Positions 9,483 through 18,300 of a stretch of DNA of 64,000 nt are shown here, in pieces (position 1 is the first letter of the stretch; every line of letters begins with the position of its first letter). The translations under genes were made by a program, and so were the position numbers. The notes below the pieces were generated by a model, which saw only the letters and a program-made list of their open reading frames with translations, had not been told where the DNA came from and ran no database searches. Source of the DNA: Barnesiella sp. WM24 (lineage in GTDB: Bacteria; Bacteroidota; Bacteroidia; Bacteroidales; Muribaculaceae); assembly GCF_004570975.1 (NCBI RefSeq), contig NZ_SPPC01000008.1, positions 62,001 through 126,000 on the forward strand, written 5' to 3'.

Positions 9483-11417
9483 ATGCGTAAAAATTGGCGA
9501 ATTAGATTGTTTGGTTGCAAGATTGCGCTACAGCACTTGTTATTGTCGTTGCTATTAGTATTATTGCCCTTTGGAGCCAATGCCGGACAAGGCAAAGGCG
9601 TACTTGTCATTACTTCTTATAATCCGGATACTCAATCCATGGCGTCTACATTGTCAGCATTTGTGGATGCTTTTGAACGCTTAGGCTCTGACCCTGACAA
9701 GATTGTCGTCGAGAGTCTGAACTGTCTTGCCTATTCTGAGGCAAAGACGTGGAAAGAGCGTATGGCGGCGATATTGGTAAAGCATACAGGCGACAATGAG
9801 CCCGGAGTGGTGGTAGTGCTCGGTCAAGAGGCATGGAGCGCGTTTCTCTCACAGGAAAATCCTGAATATAAGAAGATGCCGGTAATCTGTGGCATGGTGA
9901 GCCGCAATACTATACTGACTCCTCCCGATTCCGTCGATTTGGACAGGTGGATGCCGGAGTCAAAAGATATACTAAAGGATTTTCCCGATTTTAACATAGT
10001 AGGCGGCTATGCTTACCAATATCGCCTATATGAGAATATCGGACTTGTTAAAAAACTGTTCCCGTTTACCCGTGAGCTTGTATTTCTGTCCGACAACAGT
10101 TTCGGAGGAGTGAACATGCAGGCGTTTGTGAAGTCGGAGATGGCAGAATATCCTGAATATTCATTTTCTTTCCTTGACGGCAGGGTGCAGTCGCTTGTTG
10201 AGGTGAGCGGACGCCTTGCCGGGCTGTCGCCTCATTGTGTGTTGTTGTGTGGCACCTGGCGTGTGGGGCCTTCGGATGATTTCGTGTTGAAAAGCACTAC
10301 TTATGTGTTGCGCGATGCCAATATCGACTTGCCGGCATTCACGATTTCTTCAATCGGTCTCGGTCACTGGGTGCTTGGCGGCTATGTGCCCGATTACCAC
10401 AATCTCGGTGCTGAGCTTGCACAGGAGTGTCTTGATTATCTGCAGTCGGGAGGTAAGACTGTAATGGGGGTGCGTCTTGTCGACGGCAAATATCTTTTTG
10501 ACGGTACTCGACTTGAACAGCTTGAAATCGATGAGACTCTTCTGCCAGCAGGATCGGAGATAATTAATGTGCCGGAGACTTTCTGGAGCGAGTATAAGAA
10601 GGTGATTATAGCCACCGGCATAGTGATTTTGTTCTTAATCGGAGGTCTTACGGTAGCGGTGATACACATACGCCGCATAAGGAAATATCGCAGGTTGCTT
10701 GAAGCCAAGAGCCAAGAGCTTGCCAAGGCTAAGGATGTGGCAGAAAAAGCGAGTGAGATGAAGACGACTTTTATCCAGAATATAAATCACGAGATACGCA
10801 CTCCGTTGAATGCCATTGTCGGTTTTGCCCAGGTATTCGCCAATGCCAACGTCGGTCCTATGAAAAAATACGCCTCGATAATCGAGCGTAACAGCAATGA
10901 CCTTTTGAAACTGATAGGAGATGTGGTCGAACTTTCCAACCTTGATTCGGGAGAGACCGACGACACGCCTCAGCCTGTGGTGATGTCGGAGCTTTGCAGC
11001 ACCGCCTTGCGGCAGGTGGAGTCTAAAATCAATGACGACGTGGAGTTTGTGATGATACCTCTGGCCGATGACCGTCCGCGTATGATGTATCGCCACTTGG
11101 TGGAGCTTGTCATTGTCAATCTTCTTCATAACGCGTTTAAATTCACAATCAGCGGTACGGTCACGCTGCAGTGTGACATCCTGCCCGGAGGCAAGAAGAT
11201 GAGGGTCACCGTCACCGACACGGGTTATGGCATACCTGCCGACAAGCGTGACATTATATTTGAACGTTTCACCAAGCTTGACGAATTTAAGCAGGGCGGC
11301 GGACTCGGATTGGCGATATGCCGCACGGTCGCCAACCGTCTTGGCGGTGTGGTCACGATTGATCCCGACTATACCACCGGTAGTAAATTTATATTTGTAT
11401 TTCCTCTGCTTGACTGA
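9483..11417 (+). CDS. Sensor histidine kinase with ABC-substrate-binding-like periplasmic domain
   Basis: This is a membrane kinase that should autophosphorylate on H437. A signal sequence (1-35) precedes a periplasmic domain of about 330 residues that begins GVLVITSYNPD and has an alpha/beta pattern reminiscent of ABC substrate-binding proteins. One transmembrane helix lies at 375-397, followed by a short coiled coil. The dimerisation helix NHEIRTPLN (436-444) and an ATPase domain follow, with N551 in the N box, DTGYGIP at 580-586 and GGGLGLAI near 609. There is no receiver domain and no response-regulator gene next to it, so it is an orphan whose partner must lie elsewhere. The ligand is unknown; a small metabolite is likely from the domain type. 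Confidence 0.9.
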   Translation: MRKNWRIRLFGCKIALQHLLLSLLLVLLPFGANAGQGKGVLVITSYNPDTQSMASTLSAFVDAFERLGSDPDKIVVESLNCLAYSEAKTWKERMAAILVKHTGDNEPGVVVVLGQEAWSAFLSQENPEYKKMPVICGMVSRNTILTPPDSVDLDRWMPESKDILKDFPDFNIVGGYAYQYRLYENIGLVKKLFPFTRELVFLSDNSFGGVNMQAFVKSEMAEYPEYSFSFLDGRVQSLVEVSGRLAGLSPHCVLLCGTWRVGPSDDFVLKSTTYVLRDANIDLPAFTISSIGLGHWVLGGYVPDYHNLGAELAQECLDYLQSGGKTVMGVRLVDGKYLFDGTRLEQLEIDETLLPAGSEIINVPETFWSEYKKVIIATGIVILFLIGGLTVAVIHIRRIRKYRRLLEAKSQELAKAKDVAEKASEMKTTFIQNINHEIRTPLNAIVGFAQVFANANVGPMKKYASIIERNSNDLLKLIGDVVELSNLDSGETDDTPQPVVMSELCSTALRQVESKINDDVEFVMIPLADDRPRMMYRHLVELVIVNLLHNAFKFTISGTVTLQCDILPGGKKMRVTVTDTGYGIPADKRDIIFERFTKLDEFKQGGGLGLAICRTVANRLGGVVTIDPDYTTGSKFIFVFPLLD

Positions 11418-11510
11418 CATATACCGCTTCCCTAAAGGTGAAATGATGCTAAAATGACGCTGATTTGAGAATTTTGGTGGCATCGTGACAGTCAATACCG
11501 AAATAATTAC

Positions 11511-11518
11511 TAACTTTG
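11511..11518 (+). promoter_or_regulatory. -7 box of the carAB operon
   Basis: TAACTTTG lies 68 bases ahead of the carA ATG. No good TTTG is found at the usual distance upstream. The leader is long enough for pyrimidine-dependent control, but no such element was recognised. Confidence 0.55.
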
Positions 11519-11586
11519 CACGGTTTTCACGATAGAAAGCCTGTGAATTGTTATAATTATTATTCCACCATCATATTTTCTATCGT

Positions 11587-12657
11587 ATGCGCGAGATAAA
11601 AAAAGCAAGACTTATACTTGAGGACGGCACAGTCTTTGAAGGAAAGTCATTCGGCTATGATTCATCGACAGCAGGTGAGGTAGTGTTTAACACAGCGATG
11701 ACCGGATATCCGGAAAGCCTTACCGACCCTTCTTATGAGGGACAGATTCTTGTCACCACTTACCCCATACTTGGTAATTACGGAGTCCCGCCTTGCCGGG
11801 AAAAGGATGATGTAAGCGAGTATTACGAAAGCGAACACATCCATTGCAAGGCTATAGTGGCACAGGATTATTCCTGGGACCATAGCCACTGGCAGGCTGA
11901 CCGTTCGCTTGCCGACTGGCTTAAAGAAGAGAAAATCGCGGGTATATACGGGGTTGACACCCGTGCCCTCACAAAGCATCTTCGCGAGCATGGGTCTATG
12001 CTTGGCAAAATCATTGTAGATGGTGCTGACGATGTGCCGTTTTACGACCCTAACGCTGAAAATCTTGTCGCCAAGGTGAGCTGTAAGCGTGTTGAGGTTC
12101 ACGGTGAAGGTCCCAAGACCGTAGTGCTGGTCGACTGTGGCGTGAAACACAATATCATACGCTGTCTCACGCGTCGTGGGGTAAAGGTGATACGCGTGCC
12201 CTGGGATTATGATTTCACGTCGATTCCTTACGACGGATTGTTTATCTCCAATGGTCCCGGAAATCCCGATATGGCGGAAAAGACTGTTGAAAATATAAGA
12301 AAGGCTATCGAGATAGGTAAGCCCATATGCGGTATCTGCATGGGAAATCAGCTTCTGTCAAAAGCAGCCGGGGCTAAGACCTATAAACTCTCTTACGGTC
12401 ATCGCAGTCATAATCAGCCTGTGCGCCGCGTCGGTACTGATAAATGCTATATCACCTCTCAGAATCATGGATTTGCTGTCGACAGCGCGACTCTTCCTGA
12501 TGAGTGGGAACCGTTGTTTGTCAATATGAATGACGGTACTAACGAGGGTATACGGCATAAGACAAAACCATTCTTCTCCGCGCAGTTTCATCCAGAGGCT
12601 TCTTCCGGGCCGAAAGACACGGAATTTCTCTTCGATGAGTTCATTAATATGTTATAA
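11587..12657 (+). CDS. carA: Carbamoyl-phosphate synthase, small (glutaminase) subunit
   Basis: This subunit hydrolyses glutamine and passes ammonia to CarB to make carbamoyl phosphate for arginine and pyrimidines. The N-terminal CarA domain (about 1-150) contains the conserved GYPESLTDPSYEGQ. The class I amidotransferase domain follows, with nucleophile C251 in GICMGNQ and the His-Glu pair H335/E337 in QFHPEAS. The family usually has GICLGHQ, so Asn replaces His beside the nucleophile. The length of 356 residues is normal. carB starts 21 bases downstream. Other genes of the two pathways in this window are argH (23.0 kb) and pyrE (24.9 kb). Confidence 0.97.
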   Translation: MREIKKARLILEDGTVFEGKSFGYDSSTAGEVVFNTAMTGYPESLTDPSYEGQILVTTYPILGNYGVPPCREKDDVSEYYESEHIHCKAIVAQDYSWDHSHWQADRSLADWLKEEKIAGIYGVDTRALTKHLREHGSMLGKIIVDGADDVPFYDPNAENLVAKVSCKRVEVHGEGPKTVVLVDCGVKHNIIRCLTRRGVKVIRVPWDYDFTSIPYDGLFISNGPGNPDMAEKTVENIRKAIEIGKPICGICMGNQLLSKAAGAKTYKLSYGHRSHNQPVRRVGTDKCYITSQNHGFAVDSATLPDEWEPLFVNMNDGTNEGIRHKTKPFFSAQFHPEASSGPKDTEFLFDEFINML

Positions 12658-12678
12658 CATCAGGCAAAACAGCAAGAT

Positions 12679-15600
12679 ATGAATCAAGATTCAATAAAGA
12701 AAGTGTTGCTCCTCGGTAGCGGAGCTTTGAAAATTGGCGAGGCCGGTGAGTTTGACTACTCCGGCTCTCAGGCTCTCAAGGCGATGAAAGAGGAGGGCAT
12801 AGAGACTGTGCTTATCAACCCCAATATCGCTACGGTACAGACATCTGAAGGTTTTGCCGACAAGATTTACTTCCTTCCGGTGACACCTTATTTCGTAGAG
12901 AAGGTGATTGAGAAGGAGCGTCCCGAAGGAATCATGCTCGCATTTGGCGGACAGACGGCGCTTAACTGTGGTGTGGCGCTGTATGAAAGCGGAGTGCTTG
13001 AAAAGTATGACGTAAAGGTGCTCGGTACTCCCGTGAGGGCAATTATGGATACCGAGGATCGCGAACTGTTTGTAAAGAAGCTTGACCAGATAAATGTAAA
13101 GACAATTAAAAGCGAGGCTGTGAGCAACGTTCACGATGCGATTGCCGCCGCCAATAATCTCGGTTATCCTGTCATTGTCCGTGCGGCTTATGCGCTTGGT
13201 GGACTTGGCAGCGGTTTCTGTGATGACGAGCAGCAGCTTGTCGCTCTGGTGGAGAAAGCTCTTGCTTTTTCTCCGCAGGTGCTTGTGGAGAAGTCGCTTA
13301 AAGGCTGGAAAGAGGTGGAGTATGAAGTGGTGCGCGACAGATTTGACAATTGCATCACTGTATGTAACATGGAAAATTTTGACCCGCTCGGCATCCACAC
13401 CGGTGAGTCAATCGTCGTCGCTCCGTCGCAGACTCTCTCTAATGAGGATTACCACTATCTGCGTAAGCTTGCCATAAAGATTATACGCCACATCGGAATT
13501 GTCGGTGAGTGTAATGTGCAGTATGCTTTTGACCCCGCATCAATGGATTACCGCGTCATAGAGGTCAACGCCCGATTGTCGCGTTCTTCAGCGCTTGCGT
13601 CGAAGGCTACAGGCTATCCGCTTGCTTTTGTCGCCGCAAAGCTCGGTCTGGGATACGGACTGTTTGACCTTAAAAATTCTGTGACAAAGGAGACTTCAGC
13701 TTTCTTTGAACCGGCACTTGATTATATCGTTGTCAAGATTCCGCGCTGGGACCTCGGTAAGTTTCACGGTGTGAAGCGTGAAATCGGCTCTTCGATGAAG
13801 TCGGTAGGTGAGGTGATGTCAATCGGAAGGACTTTTGAGGAGGCTATCCAGAAGGGCCTGCGCATGATAGGGCAGGGCATGCATGGCTTCGTTGAAAATA
13901 AGGAGCTGAAGATTGCTGATATTGACCATGCCTTGACTGATCCTACTGACAAGCGCATATTTGTAATATCCAAGGCCATGCGTGGCGGATATTCGGTTGA
14001 GCGTATCCATGAACTTACAAAGATTGACAGGTGGTTTCTCCACAAGCTGTATAATATAGTGATGACTGCCGACGAGATGGAGACCTATAGTGAGCCGTCT
14101 CAGTTGCCCGTGTCATTATTGCGTCAGGCAAAGGAACAGGGATTCAGTGACTTCCAGATTGCGCGAGCTTTATATAAAGAGTCGCTGACCGATGTGGAGG
14201 GTGCGGTGGCTGAGATACGCTCTATGCGTAAATCACTCGGTATTGTGCCTGTTGTCAAGCAGATTGACACTCTTGGCGCTGAATATCCCGCGATGACCAA
14301 TTATCTGTATCTTACTTACAATGGAGCCGCCAACGATGTGGAGTATCTTCACGACCATCGTTCGATAGTGGTGCTTGGCTCGGGTGCTTACCGCATCGGT
14401 AGCTCTGTGGAGTTTGACTGGTGTTCGGTCAACGCTCTCATGACCGTAAAGCGTGAGGGATGGCGCTCGGTGATGATTAACTATAACCCGGAGACGGTCT
14501 CTACTGACTATGACATGTGTGACCGCCTCTATTTTGATGAGCTTACTTATGAGCGCGTCATGGACATTCTCGACCTTGAGCAGCCTCACGGCGTGATTCT
14601 GTCGGTAGGAGGTCAGATACCTAACAACCTTGCGACTCGTCTTGACGACGCCGGTGTCCCGATACTCGGCACTTCGGCTAAATCGATTGACAACGCCGAG
14701 GACCGTCACAAATTTTCTGCGATGCTTGACCGTATAGGCGTCGACCAGCCGAGATGGCGCGAGCTGACCTCGTTTGACGACATCAACAAGTTTATCGATG
14801 AGGTGGGATTTCCTGTGCTTGTGCGTCCGAGCTACGTGCTTTCGGGAGCGGCGATGAATGTGTGCAGCAATAATGAAGAGCTTGAACGCTTCCTGCGTCT
14901 TGCCGCCAATGTCTCCAAGCAGCATCCTGTCGTCGTTACTGAGTTTATTCAGAACGCCAAGGAGATTGAGATGGATGCCGTGGCTCAGAATGGCGAGATT
15001 AAGGTGTATGCTATATCGGAGCATATCGAGTTTGCCGGAGTTCATTCCGGTGACGCCACCATCCAGTTCCCGCCGCAGAAACTTTATGTGGAGACTATAC
15101 GCCGCATAAAGAAAGTGAGCCAGAAGATAGCCAAGGCTCTCGACATTTCAGGCCCGTTTAATATTCAGTTCCTTGCCAAAAACAATGACATCAAGGTAAT
15201 TGAATGTAACCTGAGGGCTTCGCGTTCATTCCCGTTTGTCAGCAAGGTGCTGAAGCTTAACTTTATTGATATCGCCACTCGCGTGATGCTCGGTCATGAT
15301 GTGGAGAAACCTCATAAAAATGCCTTTGACCTTGATTATGTCGGCATAAAGGCATCGCAGTTCTCATTCTCGCGTCTGCAGGGCGCCGATCCTGTGCTTG
15401 GTGTCGATATGTCGTCGACCGGCGAGGTGGGATGTATCGGTGCTGACACTGACGAGGCTATCCTCAAGGCGATGCTTTCTGTAGGAATGCGTATTCCTTC
15501 AAAGGGAAAGGGCGTATTGCTCTCTACCGGTACGGCTAAACAGAAAGCGGCAATGCTTGACGCCGCCCACGAGCTTCACAATTCAGGCTATAGCCTGTAT

Positions 15601-15909
15601 GCTACCGGAGGAACCCACCAGTTCCTTACCGACAATGGAATACCGGCGATAAAGGTCTACTGGCCGAGCCAGCCTGACATGGAGCCTCAGGCGCTTACCT
15701 TGCTCCATAATAAGGAAGTGGATCTGGTAGTGAATATCCCCAAGAATCTGTCGGAGACTGAGCTTACAAACGGTTATCGCATACGTCGTGCGGCTATTGA
15801 CCTCAATGTGCCGTTGTTGACCAATGCCCGTCTTGCCTCGGCGTTTATCAACGCCTTTACCCGGCTCACTCTTGATGATATCGAAATTCGTAGCTGGGAT
15901 GAATATTAA
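12679..15909 (+). CDS. carB: Carbamoyl-phosphate synthase, large subunit
   Basis: This is the synthetase subunit: it activates bicarbonate with one ATP and phosphorylates carbamate with another. The 1076 residues show the expected internal duplication. The first half begins with KKVLLLGSGALKIGEAGEFD and the second repeats the pattern as IVVLGSGAYRIGSSVEFDW near 561. Each half has an ATP-grasp domain, as in EVNARLSRSSALASKATGYP and ECNLRASRSFPFVSK. A methylglyoxal-synthase-like allosteric domain closes the protein (about 940-1076) and includes LYATGGTHQFL. Length and order match the family, and it sits in an operon with carA. Confidence 0.98.
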   Translation: MNQDSIKKVLLLGSGALKIGEAGEFDYSGSQALKAMKEEGIETVLINPNIATVQTSEGFADKIYFLPVTPYFVEKVIEKERPEGIMLAFGGQTALNCGVALYESGVLEKYDVKVLGTPVRAIMDTEDRELFVKKLDQINVKTIKSEAVSNVHDAIAAANNLGYPVIVRAAYALGGLGSGFCDDEQQLVALVEKALAFSPQVLVEKSLKGWKEVEYEVVRDRFDNCITVCNMENFDPLGIHTGESIVVAPSQTLSNEDYHYLRKLAIKIIRHIGIVGECNVQYAFDPASMDYRVIEVNARLSRSSALASKATGYPLAFVAAKLGLGYGLFDLKNSVTKETSAFFEPALDYIVVKIPRWDLGKFHGVKREIGSSMKSVGEVMSIGRTFEEAIQKGLRMIGQGMHGFVENKELKIADIDHALTDPTDKRIFVISKAMRGGYSVERIHELTKIDRWFLHKLYNIVMTADEMETYSEPSQLPVSLLRQAKEQGFSDFQIARALYKESLTDVEGAVAEIRSMRKSLGIVPVVKQIDTLGAEYPAMTNYLYLTYNGAANDVEYLHDHRSIVVLGSGAYRIGSSVEFDWCSVNALMTVKREGWRSVMINYNPETVSTDYDMCDRLYFDELTYERVMDILDLEQPHGVILSVGGQIPNNLATRLDDAGVPILGTSAKSIDNAEDRHKFSAMLDRIGVDQPRWRELTSFDDINKFIDEVGFPVLVRPSYVLSGAAMNVCSNNEELERFLRLAANVSKQHPVVVTEFIQNAKEIEMDAVAQNGEIKVYAISEHIEFAGVHSGDATIQFPPQKLYVETIRRIKKVSQKIAKALDISGPFNIQFLAKNNDIKVIECNLRASRSFPFVSKVLKLNFIDIATRVMLGHDVEKPHKNAFDLDYVGIKASQFSFSRLQGADPVLGVDMSSTGEVGCIGADTDEAILKAMLSVGMRIPSKGKGVLLSTGTAKQKAAMLDAAHELHNSGYSLYATGGTHQFLTDNGIPAIKVYWPSQPDMEPQALTLLHNKEVDLVVNIPKNLSETELTNGYRIRRAAIDLNVPLLTNARLASAFINAFTRLTLDDIEIRSWDEY

Positions 15910-15919
15910 TCTGCGATAA

Positions 15920-15951
15920 TTTGCAGGTTAAGAAAAAATGTGCTAACTTTG
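15920..15951 (+). promoter_or_regulatory. Promoter of tRNA-Pro
   Basis: TTTG (15920-15923), 20 bases, then TAACTTTG (15944-15951), 17 bases ahead of the tRNA 5' end. Confidence 0.8.
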
Positions 15952-15968
15952 CCCTCGCTTTTAGCAAT

Positions 15969-16043
15969 CGGGGCGTAGCGCAGTCCGGTTAGCGCACCTG
16001 CTTTGGGAGCAGGGGGTCGCGAGTTCGAATCCCGCCACCCCGA
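15969..16043 (+). tRNA. tRNA-Pro (anticodon UGG)
   Basis: The cloverleaf can be drawn in full: a 7-bp acceptor stem, D stem GCGC/GCGC, anticodon stem CCTGC/GCAGG with loop TTTGGGA (anticodon TGG), and T loop TTCGAAT. The CCA end is not encoded. Two opposed pairs are not canonical: C6 with A67 in the acceptor and A52 with C62 in the T stem. The anticodon arm and all invariant loop bases are intact, so it is probably functional. Confidence 0.93.
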
Positions 16044-16050
16044 CTTAAAT

Positions 16051-16096
16051 AAAAGGTTGAATTTTAGATTAAATTCTAAGATTCAACCTTTTGTTA
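16051..16096 (+). terminator. Intrinsic terminator after tRNA-Pro
   Basis: An 18-base arm (16051-16068) pairs with 16075-16092 with a single G-U pair. The right arm ends in TTTTG. It lies eight bases after the tRNA. Confidence 0.85.
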
Positions 16097-16148
16097 TACT
16101 ATAACCTTTAAATATGATTTAATTATGTTATAAAATACTATTGTTAGG

Positions 16149-16177
16149 TTTGGATTATTAGCTTTTACTTACTTTTG
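16149..16177 (+). promoter_or_regulatory. Promoter of the secreted-protein gene at 16200
   Basis: TTTG (16149-16152), 17 bases, then TACTTTTG (16170-16177), 22 bases before the ATG. The spacing is at the short end of the accepted range. Confidence 0.6.
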
Positions 16178-16199
16178 TGTTGATAATTTAAACCGTGGA

Positions 16200-17507
16200 A
16201 TGGAACGAGGAGATTGCAGAATCACATTATGCCGATTGAAAAGACTGTGTGTCATTTTGGTTATTATGACAGTTGGCAGTTGGACGTCGGTAGAGGCGCT
16301 TGCAGGTGAGACGCGCACCATAGTCATCGACTCTATATCGGGCGAACCTCTTGGCGGTGCATCGGTATTTGACAGAAAAGGCGGGATGCTTGGCACATGT
16401 TCGCCGAAAGGGGCATTGCCATTTGTGCCGGCAGGAGCCTATCCCGTCACGGTAAGATGCCTGGGCTATGCCGAGAGGGTGATTGACAGCGGGGCGGAGG
16501 CGGAGGTCAGATTAAAGGAACTGTCGCGTGAGTTGCCGGAAGTGGTTGTTGACGCTCGCAGAAATGAAGTGTTGCACATGCTTGCTTATGTTAGGGAATA
16601 CTCTACGCTGTCCACCTATACTGACACCGTAATTTTATATCGTGACAAGTGGGTTGACTTCATGTTGCCGCAAAGGGGTAAGAAAAAGTTTAAGGGATGG
16701 CGTATGCCTCGTGTATTATCGTCGAAGTCTTATTACCGTTTCACCAACGGCAGTGGCATGGACAGCGTAAGCGACCGTTTCAACCAGCATTTTTCATGGT
16801 CTGACTGGGTAGGCGTGGTTGACCGGGTGCCGGTTCCGCCGCGGTTGATTGATTCCTGCAATGCTGTCGACACAGTGTTTGGCAAGTACAGCCCTACTGA
16901 GACTTGGCGTAAGAAAGGCAATGATGTGTCGCTGGATGTGAATGTGCTTGCCGATACTGTAAGTCGGCACTGGATGCCCGATATGTCGCTTTTCTTCAGA
17001 AACAATATTGATTTTGAGTGTGTAAAGGTCAGATACCGGTTTACTGACGCTCTGGTGTCAGATTACTTGTCGGCAAGTGGCCTGACAGGAATTTCGGTCA
17101 ATATAGAGTCAAACGGCAGGGGACGCGATATGTTTCAGTTCAACCGCCGTGACGAACCGTTTTTTGTGTCTACATATGCCGAGATTTATTTTGCCGACAA
17201 AGAATATGTAAGTCTGAAAGAAGCTAAAGAGTGGGAAAAATTCAGTTTCAATCAGATTGATTTCGGTCTGTTGCCGCTCCCCGATGAAGTGCCGGAATTA
17301 CAACCCGATATAGCCGGTCTGATTGCCAGGGTTGGCAATATAGATCATGACGGTCTGCGTATAGCTACCGAGCCCGACCGTCGGCTTGCAGGCTTGGACC
17401 TCACTCCGCTTACTCTTAAACAGCGGATATTGAAGCGTCTGAAAGGACTTGCTGCCAGAGTAGGCTCTGGTGGAGGTACTTATAACAACAGTTATAATAG
17501 CCGGTGA
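16200..17507 (+). CDS. Secreted protein with carboxypeptidase-like regulatory domain
   Basis: The function is not known. Residues 1-36 form a basic then hydrophobic signal region. About 38-115 is a carboxypeptidase-D-regulatory-like beta sandwich, visible as DSISGEPLGGASVFD and YPVTVRCLGYAERVI, a module frequent in Bacteroidetes envelope proteins. The remaining 320 residues are soluble and rich in aromatic residues, with no catalytic motif that I recognise. The C-terminus ends in a basic, Gly/Asn-rich tail. It is a single gene between tRNA-Pro and a second secreted-protein gene, with its own promoter. Export to the periplasm or outer membrane is inferred from the signal alone. Confidence 0.75.
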   Translation: MERGDCRITLCRLKRLCVILVIMTVGSWTSVEALAGETRTIVIDSISGEPLGGASVFDRKGGMLGTCSPKGALPFVPAGAYPVTVRCLGYAERVIDSGAEAEVRLKELSRELPEVVVDARRNEVLHMLAYVREYSTLSTYTDTVILYRDKWVDFMLPQRGKKKFKGWRMPRVLSSKSYYRFTNGSGMDSVSDRFNQHFSWSDWVGVVDRVPVPPRLIDSCNAVDTVFGKYSPTETWRKKGNDVSLDVNVLADTVSRHWMPDMSLFFRNNIDFECVKVRYRFTDALVSDYLSASGLTGISVNIESNGRGRDMFQFNRRDEPFFVSTYAEIYFADKEYVSLKEAKEWEKFSFNQIDFGLLPLPDEVPELQPDIAGLIARVGNIDHDGLRIATEPDRRLAGLDLTPLTLKQRILKRLKGLAARVGSGGGTYNNSYNSR

Positions 17508-17536
17508 TTTTCTCGCGTGGCTTTTTATGGATGCCT

Positions 17537-17567
17537 TTTGTGAATTGACTGTTAATTATTATCTTTG
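17537..17567 (+). promoter_or_regulatory. Promoter of the 17.6-19.8 kb operon
   Basis: TTTG (17537-17540), 19 bases, then TATCTTTG (17560-17567), 34 bases ahead of the ATG. Confidence 0.75.
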
Positions 17568-17601
17568 TGTAATAATATTTTAGTTAAAAACAGAGGTAAC
17601 C

Positions 17602-18300
17602 ATGACACATTTTCACATGAAGTCATTGCAAGCGTTTTTCCTGCTTGTAATGACCGGAATTTCAGGCTTTGCGGCAAAACCGGCATTGCCCGGAACAATG
17701 AATAATTATTTCGGACAAACGGTTGCCGAGGATTCGGTGCCTGACAAAGAGGGGTTTATCAGAAGATGGCTTCTACTGGAGCCGATTGAAAAGCCCAATC
17801 GTAGTAATACAGTGTTTACTGACAGCTATTTGAGAGAAGTATTCACGACTCCTTATTTCAAAGGGCAATTTACCGATGTGCCTGATGATGGAGCTTCCGT
17901 AAAAGTAGACGGAAAGCGACTGAGGTGGCACTCGCTTGACAGCAAGCTGTTTAATGTGAAACTCTTCCGCTTTGCATCCAATCTTGACAAACCTGTCTAT
18001 GGGGTGCTTTTCTGGGCCGTCACTGTCATCGACTGTAAGGAGGAGATAAAGGATGTGCGTCTTGCCGTCGGCTCCAACTCTGCGTCAATGTGGTGGATTG
18101 ACGGTGAGGAGGTGCTCTTGTTGTCGGGTGACAGGCGCATGGTTGCAGATGACGCCATGTCAAAGAGAATCACCCTTAAAAAGGGACGTAATGTTATAAG
18201 GGGTGCAATAATAAATGGTCCCGGTATGAGTGATTTCTGTGTGCGCTTTGTCGATGGCAACGGTGTGCCTGTGACTGATTATACAATTGAAAAACTATGA
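17602..18300 (+). CDS. Secreted protein of unknown function, probable beta-sandwich
   Basis: I do not recognise this as a named family. Residues 1-25 look like a signal peptide. The rest is a single domain of about 200 residues with alternating hydrophobic strands, including SNSASMWWIDGEEVLLLSG and KKGRNVIRGAIINGPGMSDF near the C-terminus. This pattern resembles the PA14- or galactose-binding-like sandwiches that accompany glycoside hydrolases: a ligand facing a loop, then a strand pair with R and G. The stop codon overlaps the start of the GH43 gene in ATGA, so the two are translationally coupled. A role in binding or processing the same glycan is likely. Confidence 0.65.
   Translation: MTHFHMKSLQAFFLLVMTGISGFAAKPALPGTMNNYFGQTVAEDSVPDKEGFIRRWLLLEPIEKPNRSNTVFTDSYLREVFTTPYFKGQFTDVPDDGASVKVDGKRLRWHSLDSKLFNVKLFRFASNLDKPVYGVLFWAVTVIDCKEEIKDVRLAVGSNSASMWWIDGEEVLLLSGDRRMVADDAMSKRITLKKGRNVIRGAIINGPGMSDFCVRFVDGNGVPVTDYTIEKL

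Noticed and set aside
10635-11495. A 286-codon antisense frame under the sensor kinase
   Set aside because: It lies opposite the conserved kinase core and shows no domain; long antisense frames are common at this G+C.
14233-15045. A 270-codon antisense frame inside carB
   Set aside because: The opposite strand encodes the conserved CarB; the His/Arg-rich composition is that of a complement of a coding frame.
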